Shown: in pieces, positions 16,901-25,812 of the stretch | How positions within the stretch are numbered: the stretch's first letter is position 1 | Layout: the number at the start of each line of letters is the position of its first letter | NCBI GenBank assembly: GCA_963921355.3 | Contig: OZ001190.1 | Location: 2,790,001 to 2,854,000 of the forward strand | Reading direction: 5' to 3' | DNA: 64,000 bases | Source of the DNA: CAWUEZ02 sp963921355 | GTDB lineage: Bacteria > Pseudomonadota > Alphaproteobacteria > Thalassobaculales > Thalassobaculaceae | Notes under the pieces: model-generated | What the model saw: only the letters and a program-made list of their open reading frames with translations | Told to the model about the DNA's origin: nothing | Database searches by the model: none | Made by a program: the position numbers and the translations under genes

Positions 16901-17361
16901 TGGCCTACAAGGACGAGTACGAAGTCGCCCGCCAGCACAGTCAGACAGGGTTCTACGAGGGCCTGAAAGAGCGTTTCGACGGCGACTTCAAGGTGGTTCA
17001 TCACCTGGCCCCACCGCTGTTGCCGTCGAAGCTCGAAGCCCGCGGCCGCCCCTCGAAACGAGCCTTCGGTTGGGGGATCCGCCCGGCCTTCCATCTGCTG
17101 GCGCGCATGAAAGGCCTGCGCGGAACGCCGATCGACCCCTTCGGCCACACCGCCGAGCGCCAGATGGAGCGGGCCCTGATCGGCGAGTACAAGGACCTGT
17201 TGGCGCGGCTGAGGTCCGGCCTGACCAACAGCAACCGCGATGAAGCCGCCCGCATCGCCCGATTGATCATGGCGGTGCGCGGCTACGGCCCGGTCAAGGA
17301 ACAGGCCGTCGAGACAACGCGGGCCGAGATCGAGGCGGCCCTGAAGACCTACGCAGCCTGA
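13921..17361 (+). CDS. indolepyruvate:ferredoxin oxidoreductase, fused alpha-gamma-beta type
   Basis: Single-chain 2-oxoacid:ferredoxin oxidoreductase of 1146 residues, oxidising aryl- or branched-chain 2-oxo acids (transamination products of aromatic and branched amino acids) to acyl-CoA with ferredoxin as acceptor. Order: pyrimidine-binding domain (NTRGYISGYRGSPVGGVD), TPP-binding domain (YFCSGCPHNSSTKVPEGS), a 4Fe-4S cluster segment (NPLVCEGCGDCSVESNC), then the gamma domain (VTGVGGTGVVTVGQ) and a C-terminal DUF6537-like tail. Size matches the fused proteobacterial form. ATG 13921 is preferred for its GGAGG and because domain homology begins just after it; the frame is open from 13810. The divergent Lrp gene is the likely regulator. 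Confidence 0.93.
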   Translation: MTVQTPTLQEYKLNDRYTRAEGRVFLTGTQAIVRMALDQARRDRARGLNTRGYISGYRGSPVGGVDLEVTRNRTVVEDAGIAFLPAVNEEFGATQMIGTQQVETDPDKTCDAVFGLWYGKGPGVDRASDALKHGNAYGASPRGGVLVVAGDDHGCVSSSMPHQSDVAFMNFFMPTLNPANVAEFLPFAEWGYALSRFSGMWVGFKAISETVESGMSFDLPADRAFVEPDFTPPESGLHYRWPDLSGPQIEERMEAKKNAVMAFARANPIDRAEWDHADARFGIVTTGKAHLDVLEALRLLGIDEARAREIGLNIYKVGMVWPLEHVGALQFACGKQELLVIEEKRGIIESQLKEYFYDFPGQKPERMVGKRDEHGIRLVPWARELGAVMLAEIIARRLDLNIEGLDLERQARAVVPAPRPIEVPGATRTPYFCSGCPHNSSTKVPEGSEALAGIGCHFMASWMNRNTTSLIQMGGEGVNWVARSKFNGNRHIFQNLGEGTYYHSGSLAVRQAIAAGTNITFKILFNDAVAMTGGQVVDGPISVQAIAATMVAEGARKVVVVSDQPETFSPSEFPSGVPIEHRRELDRLQRELREIPGTTVLIYQQTCATEKRRLRKRGLMDDPKKFAVINPLVCEGCGDCSVESNCLSVEPLETEFGRKRKINVNSCNKDFACVNGFCPSFVTVEGGTLKKEGAADRKERLEDLRKALPAPDMPSLDTPWDILVTGVGGTGVVTVGQLIAMAANLEGKGASVLDFMGFAQKFGPVLSYIRMSRTETEVNQTKIEPSSAHALIGCDLVVSTSPKASVTYRAGETRAVVNTAAMPTGDLVQNRDADLNIQARIEALAGTVDRQTLRLLDANAMAEALVGDTVFANVMMLGAAWQAGLVPLSEASLMRAIELNGVKPDLNKDAFNWGRAIAHAPDVVERIADLPAAPLRTIDAQIDARADFLTDYQNAAYAAAYRAEIGTVREAEIKATGAIGSFTEAAARGLFKVMAYKDEYEVARQHSQTGFYEGLKERFDGDFKVVHHLAPPLLPSKLEARGRPSKRAFGWGIRPAFHLLARMKGLRGTPIDPFGHTAERQMERALIGEYKDLLARLRSGLTNSNRDEAARIARLIMAVRGYGPVKEQAVETTRAEIEAALKTYAA

Positions 17362-17377
17362 TTGATCCCTTCCGGCT

Positions 17378-19656
17378 CTACCCGCGAGCACGAACCCAGA
17401 AGCGATACATCGTGCCGAAGAAGCCCGGATTCTCCTGCTCGAAAACGGACCAGTTGGAGAAATCAACACCGTCCGGATCGTTGGGGAACCGCTCTAGGAA
17501 CCGCCTTCGCCCGCTACTCGACAGCTCGAAGCCGAGAAACTCCAAGCCGAGGCCGTCAATCGTCGAAGCGAGACGCTCAACGGTGAAACGATGCTCTTGT
17601 ACGTGAAACAGGAGGTCGCGGCAGGTCGACAAGGCGTAGAAGTCCGGCGAGATCAGCAAAGCCCGCGTTTCGGGCTGCGGCCCCATGTCCATCAGCCGCC
17701 GGCGCGCCTCCCAATTCCGTCCGCGCCGTCAGGCAGGTCCCAGGTTTCGATCAGGTTCTGGGCGCGCACCACCGGTTGGCGGGCGATCTCACTGTAGAGA
17801 CCGATCTGCATCACACCGCCCGGTTTCAACAGATCGCGCAAGGCCCGCCATCCCGCCACCGGGTCGGCCATATGGTGCAGGACGCCGACGGCTTCTATGA
17901 GGTCGAACCGTTCCGCGCGCCCGGCCATCGACAGAATATCCGCCTGAGCGAACCGCACAGAGGTCACGCCGAGGGACCGGCGCATCCGTTCCGCATACCC
18001 AAGACTGGCGCGGCTCAGATCCACTGCCAGGATACGCGCGTCGGCGAAACGCCCGGCAGCGGACAAGGCCTGCTGACCCGTCCCGCATCCGGCAATCAAG
18101 ATGTCGGGACGGGGCGAAAGCGACGCGAAGTCGTCGCCGCGGCTCGGGAACCGTCGGGTCAGCGCCGTCCGTAGCGGCTGTGGATGGGACGGCGGCAACC
18201 GAAGCCATCGGGGATACGGGTTTTCCTCGTACTGATCGCGGACAGACTGCGAAATCTGATCTTCGATCGCCGTGATTGCGGGAATGTCAGCCGCTATGGC
18301 GCGTTCCTGTTCCGCCGTCTCGACATAGCGCTCGCGGAAATCCCGGACCAGAGGATCGTCGATCCGGTCCGCCATGTCGTGGTGCCCGTAACACGCCAGA
18401 ACCAAGGCATCCAGGCGGCTGATCGGCCGATTGCGCAAGCGGACCGGCAGTTCCGCGAGGTCTGTTCTCTCCTGTTCGGTCTCGACGAAGACGAACTCGT
18501 TTATCTGGCACTGTTCGGCCAACGCGAGGACCCAGGGGTCGAGGGTCGGAGGAGATGTTTCGGCGACCGGTTCCGTCTGCGCGAGCATGCGAAGCAACGC
18601 CGCCCGGATACTGGTCAACGCGATTTCGATGCTTGGATCGGGGATAACCGAAAGCCCCATGATCAGACGCAGGGGTTCAAGGTTGAGGGCTTTCGGCCAG
18701 CCCGTGTGTGCGATCTCCCGGGCCAACTCGTCCACTGAACGTGTCGTCAGGCGATCGACCGCTTCCGCGAGGTCTTTGTCTTGGCGGAGCAGCGCGACAA
18801 GCGGGCCAATCAGCCGATAAGCCTCGACATCGCCGCGCACCATGCAGTGGGTGAGGTCGCGGAGACCGCCTGGGCTTGCTCGATCCGGCGACAGACTGAC
18901 ACCCGCGCCAGCCATGGCCAGCCAGCTCTCTTCCGAGCCAGGCTCCAGCCTCACAACCCACCGATGGATCTTGAACGCGCGGTTCGGATCTCCTCGATTG
19001 AGGGTGTGGACGCCAAGCTGACGCAACAACGGCGTCTCTCCCGGCGAGACAACCAACGCACGGCGCAACCAGGTCTCCGCGTCCGTCTGGTTGCCTGAAT
19101 CGGCGGCCAGAACAGCCTGGTTGCGCATCGCGATCAGATGAAGCGGGTCACCGCGAAGGACGTTGTCGAAGCAGACTTTCGCGCGATCTGAGTCCCCCGT
19201 CGCCAGCGCTGCCGTTCCCAGAGCCAGCAAGACTCCCGGGTTCGCGGGTTCGATCGCCAAAGCGCGACCGTGATTGCGTTCTGCCGCCGCGAAGTCCTGT
19301 GATCGATGCATGACCCCGCCAAGGATCGTCCAGGCGGGGACTCGCGGTTCGATCAGCAGAACTCTCTGGTAGGCTTTACGGGCAAGGCCAAGATCGCCCG
19401 CACGATCGGCAATCGAGGCCATGGTGTTGTGAAACACCAGCTCCTGTGGTGCGGCGCGCACCGCGTCGGCCGCATGGCGCGCCGCCTCTTCCAGACGGCC
19501 CTGATCGCGAAGGATCTGCGCCAGGCGGTCGATCGGATGCGGATTTCCATCTGTCAGGCCGATGATCGCGCGAAAACCCTGTTCCGCCTCGGTGAACCTG
19601 CCGGCGGATTGGTCCGCGTCTGCCTGACGCCAGAGCGCCACGATCCTTTGATCCAC
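17378..19656 (-). pseudogene. TPR-class I SAM methyltransferase, frameshifted
   Basis: N-terminal TPR array (about residues 1-260, e.g. AEQGFRAIIGL, ALGTAALATGDSDRAKVCFD) followed by a linker and a Rossmann methyltransferase: motif I ILIAGCGTGQQALSAA, post-I ILAVDLS, then IEAVGVLHHMADP and LKPGGVMQIGLYSE. In one frame the protein ends at 17692 (DGIGRRAGG). The normal continuation, RRRLMDMGPQPETRALLISP then DFYALSTCRDLLFHVQEH, is in another frame down to 17378. One missing base near 17706-17712, in a CCC run, rejoins them. The two frames overlap as TGATG, which could imitate a coupled pair, but the downstream piece is only the end of the same fold. Start GTG at 19656 with AGAGGG upstream. Substrate unknown. 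Confidence 0.8.
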
Positions 19657-19771
19657 CGGGTTTCCCTCTTAGGCGGTCCGAGCCGGAAAGATGGCCGCCT
19701 TCGCGCCTTGGCACAACAGGGGGCACCCTGGCGAATGTGCGGACCGGACACTCAGATCTGACGCGATCCGC

Positions 19772-20533
19772 TCAGCCCGGTGTGCGCTCGGCCCAGCCGG
19801 CGAAGATCCGCTCGAGTGCTACGACGACGTAGTAGAGCAGGATCCCCATCAGGGCGAGGGCGATCAGGACGGCGAACATCAGCGGGTAGTCGGCGCTGAT
19901 CTTGCCGCTGTCGAACAGGTGGCCGAGGCCGCGGCCGTGCGGTTCGACGATCTCCATCAGGTTGGTGCCGATGAAGGCCAGCGTCACGGCGACCTTCAGC
20001 GCCCCGAAGAACTCGGGCAGCGTCTTGGGCAGCGCGATCTTCCAGAAGATGGTGAACCGCGACGCGCCGAGCGAGGCCAGGATATCGCGATACTCGGGCT
20101 CCAGGGTCGACAGGCCGATCGAGACCGACACGGCGATCGGAAAGAACGAGATCAGGAAGGCGATCAGGATCGTGTTCATGTCGTGCTGGCCGACGAACAG
20201 CAGCGCGATGATCGGCACCACGGTCGCCTTCGGGATCGCGTTGAAGCCGACCAGCAGGGGATAGAGCCCGTCGCGCATGGTCCGCGACAGCCCCATGATC
20301 ATGCCGAGGAACACCCCGGCGACCACCGCCAGAACCAGCCCGGCGACCGTGCGCCACAAGGTGTCCCAGCCGTATTCCAGGAACAGCCAGCGGAATTTCC
20401 AGAACGCCGGCCAGAGGTCGCTGGGCGAGGCCATCTTGTAGTTCGGCCAGCCGTTGGCCCAGACCAGCAACTCCCAGAGCAGGCCGAAGATGATCAGCGC
20501 GGTGATCGGGACGGCGACCTTTCTCCAGCTCAT
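19772..20533 (-). CDS. ABC transporter permease, TauC/SsuC/ThiX type
   Basis: Inner-membrane permease of 253 residues with about six transmembrane segments (VPITALIIFGLLWELLVW, TVAGLVLAVVAGVFLGMIMG and others). The EAA loop region reads DILASLGASRFTIFWKIALP. It belongs to the BPD_transp_1 subgroup used for nitrate, sulfonate, taurine and thiamine-precursor import. Its start overlaps the ATPase stop by four bases. A diverged copy of its last 35 codons lies at 10635-10745. Confidence 0.9.
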   Translation of the reverse strand: MSWRKVAVPITALIIFGLLWELLVWANGWPNYKMASPSDLWPAFWKFRWLFLEYGWDTLWRTVAGLVLAVVAGVFLGMIMGLSRTMRDGLYPLLVGFNAIPKATVVPIIALLFVGQHDMNTILIAFLISFFPIAVSVSIGLSTLEPEYRDILASLGASRFTIFWKIALPKTLPEFFGALKVAVTLAFIGTNLMEIVEPHGRGLGHLFDSGKISADYPLMFAVLIALALMGILLYYVVVALERIFAGWAERTPG

Positions 20534-21330
20534 ACTGCCGCCTCCTCTGCAGGGGCCCGGCCCTGGGCGATCTGGATCTGGTGGCGCAGGATGTTGAGGG
20601 CGTCGGCAGATTCCCGCGTGTAGAGATGTTCCAGGTCGCGCGGCCCCTTCAGGTGCACGTCCATCACATACTGGGTGCGCGCCGGCCGCCCCGACAGCAC
20701 GACGACCTCATCGGCCAGGAAGATCGACTCGCGCAGGTCGTGGGTGATCAGCACGCCGGTGAACGGTTCCTCGGCTTTCACCTTGTGCAGGGTCTGCCAC
20801 AGATCCTCGCGGGTGAAGGCGTCCAGCGCACCGAACGGCTCGTCGAGGATCAGCACCTCGGGCTTGTGCACGATCGCCCGGCACAGCGACGCCCGCTGGC
20901 GCATGCCGCCCGACAGCTCGCTCGGCCGTTTGTCCTCGAATCCTTCAAGCCCGACCAGCGCCAGAAGATGGCGGGCACGGTCCTGCTGCTCGCGTTTCGC
21001 CATGGTGGCCGCGACGATTTCCAGCGGCAGCATCACGTTCTCAAGCACCGTGCGCCACTCGAGCATGACCGGGTTCTGGAACGCCATGCCGACGGTCGGC
21101 TTCGGCCCGGTGACCAGCTCTCCGTGCAGCCAGACCTCGCCTTCATCGGGCTTCATCAGCCCGGCAATCAGCCGGGTCAGGGTGGACTTGCCGCAGCCCG
21201 AGGGGCCGACAACTGCGGCGAACCCGCCTTCGGGCACGCTGAGGTCGAGCCCGTCCAGGACCGGCAGCGGCCCGTCCTGGGTGCGGTAGGCATGCCGCAC
21301 GCCTTTGATTTCAACCAGATAGTCGCTCAC
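20530..21330 (-). CDS. ABC transporter ATP-binding protein, TauB/SsuB type
   Basis: ATPase of 266 residues. Walker A GPSGCGKST is at about residues 42-50, the Q-loop is MAFQNPVMLEW, the signature is LSGGMRQR and Walker B is VLILDEPFGALD, with the switch His in LITHDLRES. It shares an operon with the permease (four-base overlap) and with the binding protein 83 bases upstream. The sequence fits the nitrate/sulfonate/taurine ATPase subgroup; the substrate must come from the binding protein. Confidence 0.92.
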   Translation of the reverse strand: MSDYLVEIKGVRHAYRTQDGPLPVLDGLDLSVPEGGFAAVVGPSGCGKSTLTRLIAGLMKPDEGEVWLHGELVTGPKPTVGMAFQNPVMLEWRTVLENVMLPLEIVAATMAKREQQDRARHLLALVGLEGFEDKRPSELSGGMRQRASLCRAIVHKPEVLILDEPFGALDAFTREDLWQTLHKVKAEEPFTGVLITHDLRESIFLADEVVVLSGRPARTQYVMDVHLKGPRDLEHLYTRESADALNILRHQIQIAQGRAPAEEAAV

Positions 21331-21413
21331 CCGGTCCGGACCTTCATAGCTGGTGGCTGGGGTGCCGGGCGAGGGCAGGCACGCCTTCGCCCGGCATCTG
21401 CTTGCGCCTCAGG

Positions 21414-22421
21414 TTACTTCAGCATCCGCTTGCCCGCGTCGGGCAGATAGGCGTCGGTGAAGTAGAGGCTGGCATCCGGCGCGTTCTGGAACTCGTAGGT
21501 CTCGGCGAGCTGCTCCAGGGCCTTGGCCATGCGGCTGGCATCGACACCGCCCATGCCGTTGGCGCTGGTGTAGTCGGTGACCACATTGGCATCGATCGCC
21601 AGTTGCAGGCGGCGCTGCTCCAGCGCGGCGTCGGCGGCCGGGTTGCGGTCGATCAGGCTCTTGGTCGCCTTTGCCGGATCGGCGATGGCATCCTTCCAAC
21701 CGGCGGCGACGGCGGTCAGGAAGCCTTTGATCAGGTCCGGGTTGGCCTTCGCGAAATCGGTGTTCACGATGACCGCGTTGCCGTAGAGCGCGAGGCCGTA
21801 ATCCGCCATCAGGATCGTCGAGATGTCGTCCTCCGGCACGCCAAGGCGCACCAGGTTGAGGAAGGACGAGAACGAGAACCCGGTGACCGCGGCGACGTTG
21901 CCCTCGGCCAGCATCGGCTCACGGGTCGGGAAACCGACCGGCTCGACCTTGATCTTGTCGACATCCAGCCCGTTGGCGCTGGCGAAAGCCGGGAACTGCG
22001 CCCAGGCGCCGTCCGGCGGCGGCGCGCCCAGGACGCGGCCCTCGAGATCCTTCGGGGCGCTGACCCCGAGCGACTTGCGTCCGACCACGGCGAAGGGCGG
22101 CTTGTCATAGACTATCATCACCGCGGTGACCGGCGCGCCGGGGTTCTGGTCCAGGAACTTGATCAGCGAGTTGATGTCGGCGAATCCGACCGGGAAGGCG
22201 CCGGTGGCGACCTTCGGGATCGCGTCGAGCGAACCCCGGCCCGGCGAAATCTCGACCTCGAGCCCGGCGGCGGCAAAATGGCCGTTGTCGATCGCGGCGA
22301 AATACGGTGCCGACGGGCCTTCGAACTTCCAGTCGAGCGCGAATGGCACCTTGGTGTCCGCATAGGCGGTTCCTGCCAGGATGGCCGTCGTCGCCAGGGC
22401 GGCGAGTGTCTGTTTCAGCAT
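21414..22421 (-). CDS. ABC transporter substrate-binding protein, NMT1/SsuA-like
   Basis: Periplasmic binding protein of 335 residues, NMT1/THI5-like fold. The signal peptide is MLKQTLAALATTAILAGTAYA, cleaved before DTKVPFALDW. Fold hallmarks are YFAAIDNGHFAAAGLEVEI and GAFPVGFADINSLIKF. ATG 22421 was chosen because GGGAG lies eight bases upstream and the signal peptide begins there; the frame extends 13 codons further. It is the first gene of the binding protein-ATPase-permease operon. Homologues carry thiamine pyrimidines, sulfonates or aromatic acids, so the substrate stays open. Confidence 0.9.
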   Translation of the reverse strand: MLKQTLAALATTAILAGTAYADTKVPFALDWKFEGPSAPYFAAIDNGHFAAAGLEVEISPGRGSLDAIPKVATGAFPVGFADINSLIKFLDQNPGAPVTAVMIVYDKPPFAVVGRKSLGVSAPKDLEGRVLGAPPPDGAWAQFPAFASANGLDVDKIKVEPVGFPTREPMLAEGNVAAVTGFSFSSFLNLVRLGVPEDDISTILMADYGLALYGNAVIVNTDFAKANPDLIKGFLTAVAAGWKDAIADPAKATKSLIDRNPAADAALEQRRLQLAIDANVVTDYTSANGMGGVDASRMAKALEQLAETYEFQNAPDASLYFTDAYLPDAGKRMLK

Positions 22422-22648
22422 GGTAGTCTCCCTGTTTGTCTCCCATGGCGGCTCAGCCAAAACGGGGACCGGACACGAGGTCTGGCCGTCCCGCAGCGAG
22501 CCGCAGATGATCCCCCCAACGCGTGCGCTCTGGACCGGGCACTTTTCGGCATCATTGTGCGTCAGGCGCTTGTGTCAAGCTCGGTGATTTGGCGGCGGGT
22601 TGAAGACAGTTGAAACCTGCGACCCCGATGGGATCATTGGCGCCCTTC

Positions 22649-23971
22649 TCAGCTTGAGAACCGGCCGGGCGCGTAGGCTGAAAGGTCCAGGTTGGTCTTT
22701 CTGCCGGCGATCAGGTCGGCGATGATCCGCCCGGTCTTCGGCCCGGCCGTCAGGCCGATGTGGTGATGGCCGAAGCCGGTGAAGACCCCGCTCTGCCGGA
22801 CCTCGCCGATCAGCGGCAGGCTGTCCGAGGGTGCGGGACGGTGGCCAAGCCACTTTTCCTTCACGACGAGGTTCATCCGCGGAAACGTCGATCGCACCTG
22901 GCGCTCGATCAGCGCCAGCGCCTTTTCGGTCGGACCGGCCTCGAGGCCGCCGAACTCGACGATGCCGGCGCAGCGCAGGCCGGCCGCCATCGGGGTGGCG
23001 ACGAACTTGCCGGTGGTCACCATGATCGGGCCCCGCAGCGAGTCGTGCGACGGCTCGAACACGATGTGATAGCCACGTTCCGACTCAAGCGGGACGGTCA
23101 CGCCGAGCTTCTTCGCCAAGGGTTTGGACCAGACCCCGGTGGCCAGAACCAGGCGATCGCAGGGAAGGGGTCCCCGGTCCAGGACCAGTTCCGAGACCTT
23201 ACCGTCGGCGAACGAGACGTCGCGCAGCTCCGCCTGCATGACCGTGCCGCCCAGCCTTTCGACTTCCCTGGCGAGGTCTTTCACATAGGGGCCGGGTGCC
23301 GCGATGAAGCCGTGATCGTGCATGACCGCGAGCAGGTTGATCCCGTCGCCGAGTTGCGGCTCGTAGTCGCGGACGGCGCCGCCCTCGATCAGTTCCGGGG
23401 TGAAGCCGGCGTCCTTGCGCACCTCCCAGGTGAAGGCGTCTTTGTCGAAGGCGGCCCGATCGGCATAGGCGAAGGAATAGTCCGAGCGGTTCATCCACTT
23501 CGCCGCCTCGGTGCCCTGGGCCAGGGCCGCGTGCTGTTCGACGCTGTCGCCGACCAGCGGGGTCAGGCCCTGTGCGATCCGCCGGGTGTCGGGGGCATTG
23601 GCGTGGCTCAGGTATTTCACGAGCCACGGCGCCAGGGTCGGCAGGTAGGACCAGCGCAGGAACAGCGGAAAGTTCGGGTCGAGGAGCATCTTCGGGGCTT
23701 TGGCGATCATGCCCGGGGCCGTCACCGGGGCGACGGAACAGCAGGCCAGAACGCCGGCATTGCCCCAGGATGTTCCTTCGCCCGGCGGTTGACGGTCCAC
23801 CAGGGTGACCCGAAGCCCCGCCCGCAGCAGCCAGATCGCGGTGGAAACGCCGACGATGCCGGCCCCGACGATGGCGACGTGTTCTGGGGCTCCGTGTTCT
23901 GGGGCTCCGTGTTCTGGGGCTCCGTGCTCTGGGGCCCCGCGCTCTGGGGCCCCGTGTTCTTGCTCACTCAT
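22649..23971 (-). CDS. FAD-dependent D-amino acid dehydrogenase-like oxidoreductase
   Basis: DAO-family flavoprotein of 440 residues resembling DadA: Rossmann start HVAIVGAGIVGVSTAIWLLR, TSWGNAGVLACCSVAPVTAP, LATGVWSKPLAKKLGV, and the C-terminal FGHHHIGLTAGPKTGRIIADL that closes the FAD site. It would oxidise a D-amino acid (or proline-type amine) to the 2-oxo acid, passing electrons to the respiratory chain. Unusually, the Rossmann strand is preceded by about five copies of the pentapeptide GAPEH encoded by a 15-bp repeat. ATG 23971 is taken as start; a TTG at 24007 overlaps the upstream stop and is an alternative. It is the last gene of the TRAP/TPP operon. Confidence 0.85.
   Translation of the reverse strand: MSEQEHGAPERGAPEHGAPEHGAPEHGAPEHVAIVGAGIVGVSTAIWLLRAGLRVTLVDRQPPGEGTSWGNAGVLACCSVAPVTAPGMIAKAPKMLLDPNFPLFLRWSYLPTLAPWLVKYLSHANAPDTRRIAQGLTPLVGDSVEQHAALAQGTEAAKWMNRSDYSFAYADRAAFDKDAFTWEVRKDAGFTPELIEGGAVRDYEPQLGDGINLLAVMHDHGFIAAPGPYVKDLAREVERLGGTVMQAELRDVSFADGKVSELVLDRGPLPCDRLVLATGVWSKPLAKKLGVTVPLESERGYHIVFEPSHDSLRGPIMVTTGKFVATPMAAGLRCAGIVEFGGLEAGPTEKALALIERQVRSTFPRMNLVVKEKWLGHRPAPSDSLPLIGEVRQSGVFTGFGHHHIGLTAGPKTGRIIADLIAGRKTNLDLSAYAPGRFSS
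23879..23960. repeat. 15-bp tandem repeat coding GAPEH, about 5.5 copies
   Basis: On the plus strand the unit gtgttctggggctcc is exact three times (23879-23923). It is followed by two variants (gtgctctggggcccc, gcgctctggggcccc) and a partial copy. The unit is five codons, so copy-number change keeps the reading frame of the oxidoreductase and only lengthens or shortens its N-terminal tail. Confidence 0.95.
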
Positions 23972-24003
23972 GTCCTCGTTCGACCCGATCGTTGCAGCCG
24001 GAC

Positions 24004-25713
24004 TCAATAGAAATACGGCAGGTTCTTCTCTTTGGCCGCCGCGACCCAGACCGGAACGAACGGCACGATCTTGTCCTGGGAGGGCACCATGATCTCGATG
24101 AAGCTCGCGCCCGGATGCGCGATCGCCTCGCTCAGGATCGGTTTGATCTGATCTTCCGAGGTGATGCGGGCGGTCTTGAAGCCGAAGGCGTCGGCGACCT
24201 TCACATAGTCCATCGGACCGAAATCGGTCGTAAACGGCTCGTCCACGTCGTCGAGCAGGATCGCCTCGCCCCGGATCCAGCCGAAGGTGTCGTTCCTGGT
24301 CAGGATGATGGTGACGTTCTTGCCGCTGCGCCGGATCGTCTCCATGTCGCCGAGCACGAAGCCGATCGAGCCGTCGCCGGTGAACGAGATCACCGGGCCG
24401 TCGGACGCGTAGGACGCCCCGAGACCCGCCGGAACCGAGTACCCCAGCGCGCCCATGGAGTAGTTGGTGATGTAGCGCCGCCCAGCCTCCCTGATCGAGA
24501 GCAGGGCCGAAGGGTAGATCGCGCTGACACCGGGCTCGGCGGTGACGATGGCGTCGGAGGGGAGGATTTCATCCAGCGCCTGGGTGAGCTTGACGGGTGA
24601 GACCGTGCCGTCGGGCATCGGGATGTTCGCGTTGAAGACGGCGTTCAGGGCTTCGGTCTTGACCGGGGTCAGGTCGATCGTGTCCCGGACCAGCTCCGGG
24701 TGGTCGGCCTTGATCGACGCGACCATGACCTCCAGCGTCGCCCGGGCGTCGCCGACGAGGCCGACCTTGACCGGGAAGTTGTTCCCGACATGGGCTTCGG
24801 CGATGTCGAGATGGATGAAGGTCTTCGACTCCGGGTCGCCGTAGAGCTTCCAGTGATCGGTGCCGCTGGAATCCGTGTTCGTGCCGACGAAGAAGACCGT
24901 ATCGGCGTTCCAGACGTAGCTGTTCGAGTAATCCATGCCGCCGCGCGCCCCGATCACCCGCAGGGACAGCGGGTGGGTCTCAGGGATGGTGCCTTTGCCC
25001 GGCGTCGTCGTCGCGACGGGGATCTGCAGAAGTTCCGCCAGTTCGAGAATGACCTCCGAGGCCCGCGAGATCAGCCCGCCCTGGCCGCAGACGATCACCG
25101 GACGCTCGGCCGCCAGCAGGAGTTCGATCGTCTCGGCGATCTTGCCGAGGTCCGCGACCGGGCGGTGGGCCGGATAGCGGCTGTATTCCGCCTCCGCATA
25201 GAGATCGGTCACCTCCGCCTCTTCATGGAAGATGTTGATCGGCACCCGGATATGCACCGGGGCCGGGCGCCCGGACGTCGCGACGCGGAACGCCCGCCGC
25301 AACAGGAACGGGATCTCCTTCGCATTTGTCAGGACGAAGGATTCCTTGCAGATGCTGGCGTAGAGCGCGGTCTGATCGATGCCGGTCAGGCCGTGCTTCT
25401 TGTCCTGATTGATCGGGATGTCGGAGCTGAAATAGATCACCGGCACCGAACTCAGAAACGCCTCGGTGATCCCCGGGGTGCAGTGGGTGACCCCGGGGCT
25501 GGGGGCTTCGAGCACACAGGGACGGCCCGTGATCTTGGCGTAGGCTTCGGCCGCATAGGAGGCTGTGCGCTCGTCGCGCGTCAGCACGTACTCGATGCTG
25601 GAGTGGGCGCGCCACTCCTTGTACCAGCCGATGGTCGTCTCGCCGGGCAGGCCGAACACATGGGTGACGCCATGCAGTTCCAGCATCTTCAGGATGATCT
25701 GGGCGCCGTTCAT
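24004..25713 (-). CDS. thiamine diphosphate-dependent enzyme, acetolactate synthase-like
   Basis: TPP enzyme of 569 residues with the three-domain PYR / central / PP layout. The catalytic Glu is in TRDERTASYAAEAYAK; the TPP-Mg motif is GDGSIGFVLGDMETIRRSG with Asn in RNDTFGW. The family covers acetolactate synthase, benzoylformate and phenylpyruvate decarboxylases, oxalyl-CoA decarboxylase and sulfoacetaldehyde acetyltransferase. No residue pattern fixes which one this is. Placed between a TRAP transporter and a D-amino acid dehydrogenase, it may decarboxylate the 2-oxo acid made by the latter (inference). It ends two bases inside the possible TTG start of the next gene. Confidence 0.88.
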   Translation of the reverse strand: MNGAQIILKMLELHGVTHVFGLPGETTIGWYKEWRAHSSIEYVLTRDERTASYAAEAYAKITGRPCVLEAPSPGVTHCTPGITEAFLSSVPVIYFSSDIPINQDKKHGLTGIDQTALYASICKESFVLTNAKEIPFLLRRAFRVATSGRPAPVHIRVPINIFHEEAEVTDLYAEAEYSRYPAHRPVADLGKIAETIELLLAAERPVIVCGQGGLISRASEVILELAELLQIPVATTTPGKGTIPETHPLSLRVIGARGGMDYSNSYVWNADTVFFVGTNTDSSGTDHWKLYGDPESKTFIHLDIAEAHVGNNFPVKVGLVGDARATLEVMVASIKADHPELVRDTIDLTPVKTEALNAVFNANIPMPDGTVSPVKLTQALDEILPSDAIVTAEPGVSAIYPSALLSIREAGRRYITNYSMGALGYSVPAGLGASYASDGPVISFTGDGSIGFVLGDMETIRRSGKNVTIILTRNDTFGWIRGEAILLDDVDEPFTTDFGPMDYVKVADAFGFKTARITSEDQIKPILSEAIAHPGASFIEIMVPSQDKIVPFVPVWVAAAKEKNLPYFY

Positions 25714-25812
25714 GTTCTCATCCTTGTGTCAGTGCCGGGTGTGCCAGCGCGGGCCCAGAACGCGTTCGGGGCCCGGTCCGGAGGCCGCCGGAACGGTCCT
25801 ATGCGTCAGCTT

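Noticed and set aside
14119..17469. Very long open frame antisense to the indolepyruvate oxidoreductase
   Set aside because: It reads low-complexity Arg/Gly/His-rich text with no domain; a by-product of high GC opposite a strongly conserved gene.
17690..17694. TGATG overlap as evidence of two separate coupled genes
   Set aside because: The downstream piece is only the end of the same methyltransferase fold and restoring one base joins them; kept only as an alternative.
23879..23960. Tandem repeats as a CRISPR array
   Set aside because: Units are contiguous 15-mers without spacers and keep the coding frame.
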